64,000 nt of DNA from an uncultured Maribacter sp. (GTDB lineage Bacteria > Bacteroidota > Bacteroidia > Flavobacteriales > Flavobacteriaceae): assembly GCF_947500985.1 (NCBI RefSeq), contig NZ_CANMTX010000004.1, positions 434,001 through 498,000 on the forward strand. The letters are read 5' to 3'. The position numbers were made by a program, and so were the translations under genes. The stretch's first letter is position 1, and each line of letters starts with the position of its first letter. Shown here in pieces: positions 56,152 through 64,000 of the stretch. The notes below the pieces were generated by a model. That model did not search any database. It was not told the origin of the DNA and saw only the letters and a list, made by a program, of their open reading frames with translations.

Positions 56152-58380
56152 TTATTTAAAATAATAAGAACCAGACCACTCATAATTCTTATCGTTAATT
56201 TTTAATGTATGTGTAGCTTCTTTTGAAGCATTGGTATTTGCAATAATAAATAGTTTGGTAGAATCTTTTACGGTAGTTATTGAAATAGCAGTGTAATCTA
56301 TAGTATCTAAAACTACTTTTAACGCTGAGATAGAACTATTAGAATTAACAGCAGATTCTGAAACCGGGCTATAGCTTCCATGTGCTTCTATAGCTGAAAC
56401 AAAAAGCGTATTTTGAGTATCATTTCTGCGGATAATAAAACCAGCTTCTCTTCTTAAATTAAATTCAGGGTCATTGGCGCCTATTCGTACAAATCTTAAC
56501 TCGTCATCTTTTGAGGTTGCAGATGTTAAGGTATAGAACTTCCCTTTTTCTAGCCAACTCAATTTAGTGTTTTCTTCTGTTGTACTTCCACAACCTTCTG
56601 ACCATAAATGTTGATAGCCGCTATCAATACCTAAAGGCTCAAGGGTTTTTGGAACTTCGAATTCAAAATTTGTGTTCAATACTTGACCCATAAAATAAAA
56701 GGGCAAATCATATTGGTTGGTACTATCAGACTTAACTCGTAGAATATCAAGCATGAAAGGCTTTTCAAATTCACCATCTTTAATAATGGCCATTGTTCTG
56801 TGCATCTCAGTTCCAGGATATGCGTTAGATTCTTTAGCGCTTACTAATTGTACATTGGCATTAGAATCATCAAAAATATATAAAGTAGGGTTGTGCTTGC
56901 TGCCAATATCATATTTGCCTTGGTAGTGAGATTTCTCATTCTGCACAAGGGTGTTATGGGCAATTGTTTGCTTGGCCCAAGTTTTATTTTCCTTCAGATA
57001 ATTACCACCACCTTTCTGTTCAATATTTACAAAACGAGCTAATCCGTAATCCTGCAATACTTCATCACCATTTTCGTAGAAGGAGTACGATAACTTATCA
57101 TAGTGCCCATGACTTGAGCCTTGTGCTGCATATTTAAAAACAAGTTCTAAATCATCGCTACGTAAAATACCCACACCACCTTGTTTTCCGTTAGGACCGT
57201 CAGATAAGTTGATTGATTTTTTAGCGAAAGGTTTTGCTTTTCCATTTTTTACTCCAAGAGCAACAGCTAAACCAGAATCGTCTAACAATACTTTGTTTTG
57301 CTTTTCTGCTATACTTAATAATCCAGGGTTTTGGTTTCCGAAATAATAAGAAATATCTACAGCAGTAACTAAGGCATCATTGTAATAAGACATTCCTTTC
57401 TGACCATCGTTAAGGGGAAAGAAATCTCCATCTGCATCAGATAAATTTAAAAGGGCATTGATTGATTTTAAAAGTACTCCGTCCTTGTATTCAAAAATTT
57501 TCAATTCTGGTTTTACATTGTGTAATCCTTCTGCAAAAATCAAAAATGGATACATGGCATAACGCTGGTAGTATGGACCTTCATTATAATAACCGTCTGG
57601 AGAAAAAGGTTCTTCAATGTTCGCTAAAAATCCGGCTTTTCCTTCCTTATTGATAAATCCGCCATCATCGTCTTTAGCGGTTTTATCCATCTCTAAATCT
57701 GGAATTCCGTATAAAGCACGATCAATTAACTCTTTATCGTTCATTACTAAACCAATCATGCCAACAGCTGCATTACCCCATGTACTATGATTGTGTACTC
57801 TTTGATAGAATTGCGGACTATCAACTGAAATGTGATCTGCAAATGGTCTAAAAAGATTTTTCTCTAGCTTTTTTCTTTCGGCTGCACTTAAGTAGTTATA
57901 TACACAATCGTAAGCTTGGCTAACGTAAACCAACCAGTTAGAATCGTTTAAACATTGCCAAAACAGCTTACCTCGTGCATAAGATCTGGTTTTGGGGTGC
58001 AGAGGTAATGTTTTATACATTCCTTCATATTGCATAAGCATGTCTTTTACATACTTTGCATACTTTTCGTCGTCTAAAATTTGATATAAAACACCAGCTT
58101 GTTGCATTACTATCATGTTACGTTTATGACGTACATGGGTATATCCACCAGAATAATCTTTAGGTATAGGTGTGTCTATGCCTAAAGCTATTTCGGCATC
58201 AATCTCTGCTTTTAACTTTTGTAACGAGGCATCAAATAAAGGAACAGAACCTAATTCTGCTCTTATTTTTTCAACTCCCTCTTTAGTGAGAATAAGGCTA
58301 GGGTGTTCTTGTGCAGCTGCGCTGAACGTTATTAAAATAGCGCAAATAAAAATTTGCAATGTTGTTAAGTATTTGATCAT
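56152..58380 (-). CDS. PL17-family oligoalginate lyase (heparinase II/III-like)
   Basis: Signal peptide; RVHNHSTWGNAAVGMIG; PDGYYNEGPYYQRYAMYPFLIFAEGLH; KYAAQGSSHGHYDKLSYSFYENGDEVLQDYGLARFVNIEQKGGGNYLKENKTWAKQTIAHNTLVQNE. Confidence 0.93.
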   Translation of the reverse strand: MIKYLTTLQIFICAILITFSAAAQEHPSLILTKEGVEKIRAELGSVPLFDASLQKLKAEIDAEIALGIDTPIPKDYSGGYTHVRHKRNMIVMQQAGVLYQILDDEKYAKYVKDMLMQYEGMYKTLPLHPKTRSYARGKLFWQCLNDSNWLVYVSQAYDCVYNYLSAAERKKLEKNLFRPFADHISVDSPQFYQRVHNHSTWGNAAVGMIGLVMNDKELIDRALYGIPDLEMDKTAKDDDGGFINKEGKAGFLANIEEPFSPDGYYNEGPYYQRYAMYPFLIFAEGLHNVKPELKIFEYKDGVLLKSINALLNLSDADGDFFPLNDGQKGMSYYNDALVTAVDISYYFGNQNPGLLSIAEKQNKVLLDDSGLAVALGVKNGKAKPFAKKSINLSDGPNGKQGGVGILRSDDLELVFKYAAQGSSHGHYDKLSYSFYENGDEVLQDYGLARFVNIEQKGGGNYLKENKTWAKQTIAHNTLVQNEKSHYQGKYDIGSKHNPTLYIFDDSNANVQLVSAKESNAYPGTEMHRTMAIIKDGEFEKPFMLDILRVKSDSTNQYDLPFYFMGQVLNTNFEFEVPKTLEPLGIDSGYQHLWSEGCGSTTEENTKLSWLEKGKFYTLTSATSKDDELRFVRIGANDPEFNLRREAGFIIRRNDTQNTLFVSAIEAHGSYSPVSESAVNSNSSISALKVVLDTIDYTAISITTVKDSTKLFIIANTNASKEATHTLKINDKNYEWSGSYYFK

Positions 58381-58385
58381 GCTTG

Positions 58386-60722
58386 TTATTCGTTTTTAAG
58401 TAGGCCTAAGTCTTTGCCATCAGTACCTTTTCCTTTTAATGGAGAATCTGAAGGTAATGCGTAGTTGGTGTCTTTAGAAAATTCAGGGACAAGTTCCCAT
58501 TGATTTTCCACTTGGTATTTCTGATCGCCAGTGACCATTAGTTTTTCTGAATTACTCAAAGCATTATTAAGAACTTTTACAATTGGCTCACCGACTACCA
58601 GATGCATGTTAATTGCCTTGCTATCTTTAAAAATATTGTTTTTAATGGCTGTTTCTTGAACTCCGTATAAAGAAACGGTAGCATCATATTTATTTTTAGA
58701 ACCGTAACCAACATGGTCAAATACATTGTGCTCCATTTCTAAAAATGGTCCAAAGGTACTTTCATCTTTACCACCTCTATACAAACGTAATGCAGCGCCT
58801 TGTAAATCATTGATGGCATTGTTATTCATTAAAAAGTATTCCACATTGTAAGCACCAATGTCATCAGTTTCTTTATCTAAGGCTGCAATGCTACCAGAGA
58901 TGTTTTTAAATTTAGAATTTTGAATACTAATAGTGTCGGCAAAAGTTCCTTTTGAAACTCGTAATACATCAAAAGAGTGGTTTACGATCATGTCTTTAAA
59001 CTCACACCTGTCAATAAACAGTTTGTAATTATCGATCATAGATTTTTTGCTGGTACTAATAACTGAGTTACCTGCGTAGTCTGGGGATTTGGTACCGTCA
59101 AAAGTGATATTTTCTAGAGATAGACTACCGCCATTTTCAATTTCAAAAGCCATCATTCTTTCAAATAAGATGGTCGCCTTTTCTTTACCGATTGTTTTAA
59201 AAGTAAGTGGGTGATTAATTTTAACGGCTTTGGTCAATAAGTAAGTACCACCGCCTTCAAGAATGATAATATCACCTGCTTTCGTTTCTTTTACTTTATC
59301 GTACAACGTATTAATACCAGCAGCTACGTTAATAGTATTACCAGAATTTAACGCAACCGTATTATCTGCTTTAGAATACCATGATGTACCTGTGTTCTCT
59401 TTAGTTGCGATTTTAGGACTAATAACAACTTTAGTTTTAATCTTTTTTGAAGTAGGAATGGGGAATCCGTTTTTGTCTTTTACCAGTTTAATCTTAGCAT
59501 TCTTAAAACCTTCTTCTATAATTGTTTCTGAATTTTCACCAAGGATGTTGTTCTTGAATTTTACACCGCTAATATCATCATCAATTGTGAAAACATCTTT
59601 TTTGGTATCGTTGTAAATGATGTTTTCTGAAAATTCAGAGGTTCTTGGTGCCTGACTTCTTTCAGCGTCGCTACCTGCACCAAAAAGAATATTATCGCAG
59701 TTTACAAAAGTGTTGTTGTTTACTTTAGAATCGATAACTGGTACATACCTATTTGGTGGTGAATTAGGTACACCGTTCATCATTACAAAGGCACCTCTAA
59801 AACGATATCCTGTCAAGCCAACATGGTAGTTGTTAATAACTGTTTGCGTTTCATTAATGACACGAACGCCGCCAGTACTTGGTTTATTATTGCCTATAAA
59901 TACATTACCATCTACCAATGTTTCGTTGCCATGGCGCATAGTCAATGTACCTGTACATTCAAAAAATGTATTGTACTTAAAAGTGTTATTACAAGATTTA
60001 TTAGAGATGATTTCGTGCTCACCGTTAGTTCTATCAAAATAGTTAGATTCAACCAAGGTGTTGGATTTTTCTAATGCATGGTGGCTAGTTCCTATTCTTA
60101 AGGTTTCTCCTCCATTGTTTCCGTAGGTAGGGCGTGGTCCAAAATAATTATGATCTATTTGGTGATTGTTCGCTCTACTATCTTCGGTATCTAAACCAAC
60201 AATCATGGTAACTCCTAAATTCTTTTTACCTGCAATATGGTTATGGTCAATTCGGTTATTTTTTCCGTAGATGGTTATCCAATAATCTTGTACTTGACGC
60301 TCAGGATTATTAAAGTTATCGATTACACATTCGGTAAGGCGAGAATTATTAGCCATTTTTTCTCTACTTTTTCTGAAGGAAATAACAGCGTTGGTCGGCG
60401 TAAAACCGTTTTTGAATACAAGACCTTTTACGATTAAATGATCGCCAGCGATTCTTAAATTAGATGCGCCAGATAAAATCACTTTTCCTTTTTCTTCTGC
60501 TATAAGCGTAATCGGATTTTCTGCGGTACCATTTGCTTCGAAGAGTAGTTCAGAATCCATCCAAATTCCATTGGCAAGAACTATGCTATCACCAGGCTGT
60601 ACTTTTTGAAGTACTTCAGTAAACTCTGCTACATTTTTTACAGTATGAGTATGCTGTGGTGTGGTAAAGGAATATGCCAGGCATAGAAAAACAGATAAGA
60701 ATAGAAGGTGGTATCGTCTCAT
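58386..60722 (-). CDS. PL6-family alginate lyase
   Basis: ATG at 60722 gives signal peptide MRRYHLLFLSVFLCLAYSF; NYFGPRPTYGNNGGETLRIGTSHHALE; NGEHEIISNKSCNNTFKYNTFFECTGTLTMRHGNETLVDGNVFIGN. Confidence 0.93.
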   Translation of the reverse strand: MRRYHLLFLSVFLCLAYSFTTPQHTHTVKNVAEFTEVLQKVQPGDSIVLANGIWMDSELLFEANGTAENPITLIAEEKGKVILSGASNLRIAGDHLIVKGLVFKNGFTPTNAVISFRKSREKMANNSRLTECVIDNFNNPERQVQDYWITIYGKNNRIDHNHIAGKKNLGVTMIVGLDTEDSRANNHQIDHNYFGPRPTYGNNGGETLRIGTSHHALEKSNTLVESNYFDRTNGEHEIISNKSCNNTFKYNTFFECTGTLTMRHGNETLVDGNVFIGNNKPSTGGVRVINETQTVINNYHVGLTGYRFRGAFVMMNGVPNSPPNRYVPVIDSKVNNNTFVNCDNILFGAGSDAERSQAPRTSEFSENIIYNDTKKDVFTIDDDISGVKFKNNILGENSETIIEEGFKNAKIKLVKDKNGFPIPTSKKIKTKVVISPKIATKENTGTSWYSKADNTVALNSGNTINVAAGINTLYDKVKETKAGDIIILEGGGTYLLTKAVKINHPLTFKTIGKEKATILFERMMAFEIENGGSLSLENITFDGTKSPDYAGNSVISTSKKSMIDNYKLFIDRCEFKDMIVNHSFDVLRVSKGTFADTISIQNSKFKNISGSIAALDKETDDIGAYNVEYFLMNNNAINDLQGAALRLYRGGKDESTFGPFLEMEHNVFDHVGYGSKNKYDATVSLYGVQETAIKNNIFKDSKAINMHLVVGEPIVKVLNNALSNSEKLMVTGDQKYQVENQWELVPEFSKDTNYALPSDSPLKGKGTDGKDLGLLKNE

Positions 60723-60731
60723 AGAAGGAAA

Positions 60732-60757
60732 TTGGTTTACCAAATTGGTTTACCAAA
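60732..60757. promoter_or_regulatory. Tandem UxuR-like operator upstream of a PL6 gene
   Basis: Two identical 13-bp units TTGGTTTACCAAA TTGGTTTACCAAA. Confidence 0.8.
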
Positions 60758-60969
60758 AATAAGGATATTTGCAAGACTGGCAAATATTTAACATAAAAAG
60801 GGCGGTTTAATTTACGAATCGATAAATATCTACTTTAGAAATCGTCAATTCGATAAATTCTATTACTGGCAAATTTTCCGATAATTAGTAGTCTTATTAA
60901 CCTAGTAACGAGTGATTTGTTTTCAGTTTTAATATACTTTAAACGACAGTACCATAAGAAAACTAAATG

Positions 60970-62022
60970 TTATTTTTCGCTCGGTTGAGTACCTGCACCA
61001 ACTGTTGCCTCTTTAAACCAGACTTCGGTATAATCTCCGTTTGCATATTGTTTTTCGATATTACCATCATAGGTGTCAGCACCTGTACTCCAAACAATAT
61101 TGTCTTCTGGAGATTTACCATTAGTTTGATTATAAGCACCTTGTTTGAAATATTGAATTTCGCCAGCATATGCATTTTCGCGTTCCAAACCATCACGACC
61201 TATTGAGGCATATAGTGTTTTAATTTGTTCAGGTAAGGTTTTAGTAAATTCAGACGCCAATAGGTTTTTGGTGAACTTTACGGTTTCATGACCTTCACTT
61301 GTAAAAGTTAAGTACATGATGCCTTTATAAACATTGATTTCATAGCTAAATTCTTCACCTAATTCAATACCATTTTCTGGTTCTGCAGGAGGAGTTATTG
61401 CGTCTGATCCAACAACAGACATGTCATTACCCCAAACTGCCGATGAATAATCCCATCTTTTTGAATTATCACCTGCTGTGTTGATTTCATAATTCCAGAA
61501 AACAGATCCTTTTGTATGTCCGGGAAATTTCTTGTAGAATATCTTTATAGGTTCATTCTCATGACCCTCATCACTATGTATTTGTCCTACTACAACAGCA
61601 TAAGAAGCGGCAACTCTGGCATCGCCAGAGGTAGATACGTGTTGTACCTTTAAAGTTCCGGTTAATTTTCCGCCAGTTTCTGGTATCCAATGTTCTTTTT
61701 GTCCTAGTTCTGTTCTTGTATTGCTAGATGTACGAGATGTTATGCCGCTATTTGGTGTTTTGTAAACTACCCAATCCGTTTTTCCGTCATTAGCAACATA
61801 AAAGAAATCATCTTTAGCGTAATCTTTAAGGTTGTCCTCGTAGGTGCCATCACCTAATAGAATTTTCCATTCGGCCATAAACGGAATAACATCACTTGGG
61901 TATTTAACGGCAGTTTCACCTTCGGTCGTTGATTCTTCATTAGAAACTGTAGTTTTCTTTGAGTTGTCTTTACAGGCAAATAAAGCTACTACTGCTATGA
62001 TGGTAATTATTGATTTTTTCAT
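60970..62022 (-). CDS. PL7-family alginate lyase lipoprotein
   Basis: Lipobox VVALFACKDN; PL7 motifs NTRTELGQ, VVVGQIHSDE, IQYFKQGAYNQTNGK. Confidence 0.93.
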   Translation of the reverse strand: MKKSIITIIAVVALFACKDNSKKTTVSNEESTTEGETAVKYPSDVIPFMAEWKILLGDGTYEDNLKDYAKDDFFYVANDGKTDWVVYKTPNSGITSRTSSNTRTELGQKEHWIPETGGKLTGTLKVQHVSTSGDARVAASYAVVVGQIHSDEGHENEPIKIFYKKFPGHTKGSVFWNYEINTAGDNSKRWDYSSAVWGNDMSVVGSDAITPPAEPENGIELGEEFSYEINVYKGIMYLTFTSEGHETVKFTKNLLASEFTKTLPEQIKTLYASIGRDGLERENAYAGEIQYFKQGAYNQTNGKSPEDNIVWSTGADTYDGNIEKQYANGDYTEVWFKEATVGAGTQPSEK

Positions 62023-62046
62023 TGGTAATATATTTTTTGCGTGGTA

Positions 62047-64000
62047 TTAATACATAAGTTTAAGAGGTAAATTTTCTTCAACAAGAATCTTACCTGAATT
62101 TTTTATTTCGTTATCTGAATATCTGTTGTTTTTTGCACCCCAAAGGCGCGTGACTATTTTTACAGGGTTGTCAATGAATTTATTGTTAGCAAGGTTTACA
62201 TTGATAATACCGTAAGTATTAAGAAGTAGTCCTTCTTCAGCTTTAGATCCGCAATGTGTGAATGTGCTGTTAGTTACTATTAAATTACCACCAACCGTAG
62301 ATTCATCATAGCCACCTCTATAGTAGTCCAGGACATTACTCGCAATCCCATCAAATAAACAATTTTCAATGGTGATGTTCTCGGCATTGTATTCCCCCTT
62401 ATCATCTGTTTCTTCAGACAATTCTAAACCATTTGCGCAATCTTTAATTTGAGTAGATTTGAAAGTAATATGTTCGGAGAACGAAAGTTTGTATGCTTTT
62501 AAAACATAATCGAAATTCGATATTTCACAATCGACAACGGTTAAATTGTACAGGCTCGACATATTGTTCTTTAAACTAGCAAAAGCATACTGTTCTTTAG
62601 CCCCAATAAGTTGAACATTTTTAAGTGTAAGTTGCCCTTTAGGATTCATTTCAAAAGCCGGAGTTTCAGATGCTCCTTTATATTGAATAATGGTTTTTGT
62701 ATCAGAGGTAGTAGCCATTATGGTAATACCTTTATTAATTATTAAAGGGGTATCTAAATTGTAACGCTCGGCAGATAGTACAATAGTATCTCCACTATTT
62801 GCAGTTGCAAGGGCACTGGTAAGCTCGGCAACGTTATTTGCTGAATGTGTTTTGTTTTCGGTGCTCGTAGAAGTTGTTTTAGAATACCAGTCAGGACCAT
62901 ATTGCGATACATCCATCATATCTTTTTTATTCACTGGCTTACCAATAACAGCACCGACCAAATTTTTGTCAGCTCTAGAGTTACCGAACAAATCGGCTTT
63001 GATCTGGTCAAATTCAAATCCGTTATAAAGTTCAAAGTTAGACAACGAACTATCTGGCATTAAAATATCACCATCGGCTACAGTGGTACCAAAATCTTTT
63101 TGGGTAAGTCCGTCAATAGCCTTAAATATCACCCCTTTATTATTGATTACATTACTTTTAAAATCAACACCATCAATAGAATCGTGTTCAACTATAGGTT
63201 GCTTGTCACCCTTATCATTATAAATAAGGTTATTTGCTACTATAGTTCGTATAGGTGTAGCAGATCGAATCTCAGATTTAGGTAAAATATCTTTTTGATC
63301 GGTATTTGATCCTACACCAAATTGCCAAGGTGATTCACAATTTACCCAAGAATTATTGGCTACTACAACATCTGTAACTTGTAAATATCTATTCAAAGGT
63401 GATTTTGGAATTCCGTTCATTACGGCAAGTGGACTCCTAAAAGTTTTACCATTTAAGTTATAGAAATAATTATTGGTCACCCAGTGTCCTGTTCCTATTA
63501 ATCGAATACCACCTATTTGTTCAGAATTTTCATCGCCTATAAATACATTGCCATCAATAATGCAGTAGTTACCATGCCTTGTAACAAGAGAACCTTCGCT
63601 TTTATAAAATACATTATTTCTAAATTCATTGAAATTGGTTTTACTAGAAATAATCTCTACTTCACCATTACAGTGGTCAAAAAAGTTATTTTCAACTAAA
63701 GTATAACTAGGGGCCATAGAGGTAAAGCTATTACCAAGTTGAATGGTCTCGGCACTAGGTCCGCCTTTAGGTGGTCGAGGTCCAAAATAGTTATTGGTAA
63801 TTTTATGGTAATTCTTAATACTATTATTACCTGCCAAATCAATTCTAACCGTAGGTCCTCTATTCGACTTTCCTGAAATATAGCAATGGTCTAGCTCATT
63901 GTGTCGACCTTTAAATAATACCCATAAATCTGTTTGATTACGTTGTGCTTTGTTGAAATCTATAATAGCAGAATTGGTAATCTTACAATGGTTTGCAACG
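62047..64000 (-). CDS. PL6-family alginate lyase, N-terminus cut by window edge
   Basis: The track start (63837, TTG) is internal: the frame continues to 64000 (VANHCKITNSAIIDFNKAQRNQTDLWVLFKGRHNELDHCYISGKSNRGPTVRIDLAGNNS...). Catalytic region NGEVEIISSKTNFNEFRNNVFYKSEGSLVTRHGNYCIIDGNVFIGD. Confidence 0.93.
   Translation of the reverse strand, partial: VANHCKITNSAIIDFNKAQRNQTDLWVLFKGRHNELDHCYISGKSNRGPTVRIDLAGNNSIKNYHKITNNYFGPRPPKGGPSAETIQLGNSFTSMAPSYTLVENNFFDHCNGEVEIISSKTNFNEFRNNVFYKSEGSLVTRHGNYCIIDGNVFIGDENSEQIGGIRLIGTGHWVTNNYFYNLNGKTFRSPLAVMNGIPKSPLNRYLQVTDVVVANNSWVNCESPWQFGVGSNTDQKDILPKSEIRSATPIRTIVANNLIYNDKGDKQPIVEHDSIDGVDFKSNVINNKGVIFKAIDGLTQKDFGTTVADGDILMPDSSLSNFELYNGFEFDQIKADLFGNSRADKNLVGAVIGKPVNKKDMMDVSQYGPDWYSKTTSTSTENKTHSANNVAELTSALATANSGDTIVLSAERYNLDTPLIINKGITIMATTSDTKTIIQYKGASETPAFEMNPKGQLTLKNVQLIGAKEQYAFASLKNNMSSLYNLTVVDCEISNFDYVLKAYKLSFSEHITFKSTQIKDCANGLELSEETDDKGEYNAENITIENCLFDGIASNVLDYYRGGYDESTVGGNLIVTNSTFTHCGSKAEEGLLLNTYGIINVNLANNKFIDNPVKIVTRLWGAKNNRYSDNEIKNSGKILVEENLPLKLMY

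Noticed and set aside
63835-63837. Track start (TTG) of the last PL6 ORF as a real start
   Set aside because: The frame is open to the window edge and encodes conserved PL6 sequence upstream, so the gene is truncated by the window rather than starting there.
1-64000. CRISPR arrays, IS elements, integrases, prophage or defence genes
   Set aside because: No regularly spaced repeats, transposase/integrase-like ORFs or recognisable defence genes seen on reading both strands through the ORF track.

Overview
AT-rich chromosomal window of a marine Bacteroidota (Flavobacteriaceae-like, inferred from gene content). Contents in order: partial proC; a divergent RpoD-like sigma factor; a BNR/sortilin-like exported protein; an aldo/keto reductase-RidA fusion, an APC permease and a DUF885-like protein; a signal-transduction stretch (2 PAS histidine kinases, 2 single-domain response regulators, 2 AraC-type regulators, a BLUF photoreceptor) that also holds a decayed alpha-amylase/branching-enzyme pseudogene; tRNA-Arg(TCT); a MarR-associated tyrosine catabolic cluster (aminotransferase, hppD, hmgA, fahA, flavin reductase); an erythromycin-esterase-like/carboxypeptidase-regulatory fusion; a transglutaminase-DUF2126 / circularly permuted ATP-grasp-alpha-E / transglutaminase operon (predicted peptide ligase/amidoligase system of unknown product); a TPR histidine kinase and NarL-type regulator; and from about 38.3 kb to the window end an alginate utilisation locus (eda, a PFK with PPi-type residues, kdgK, LacI, SDR, MFS, GntR, SusD, SusC, ManA, three PL6, PL17, PL7, KdgF, an atypical Nramp-like transporter). 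The most useful new observations are: tandem 13-bp UxuR-like operators TTGGTTnACCAA(A) before gntR, susC and a PL6 gene; a mirrored pair of LacI-type operators; paired MarR-type palindromes in the tyrosine cluster; a potentially switching hairpin leader before hmgA; and PPi-type active-site residues in the PFK of the alginate cluster. All calls were made by eye from the sequence and supplied ORFs; no database search was run.
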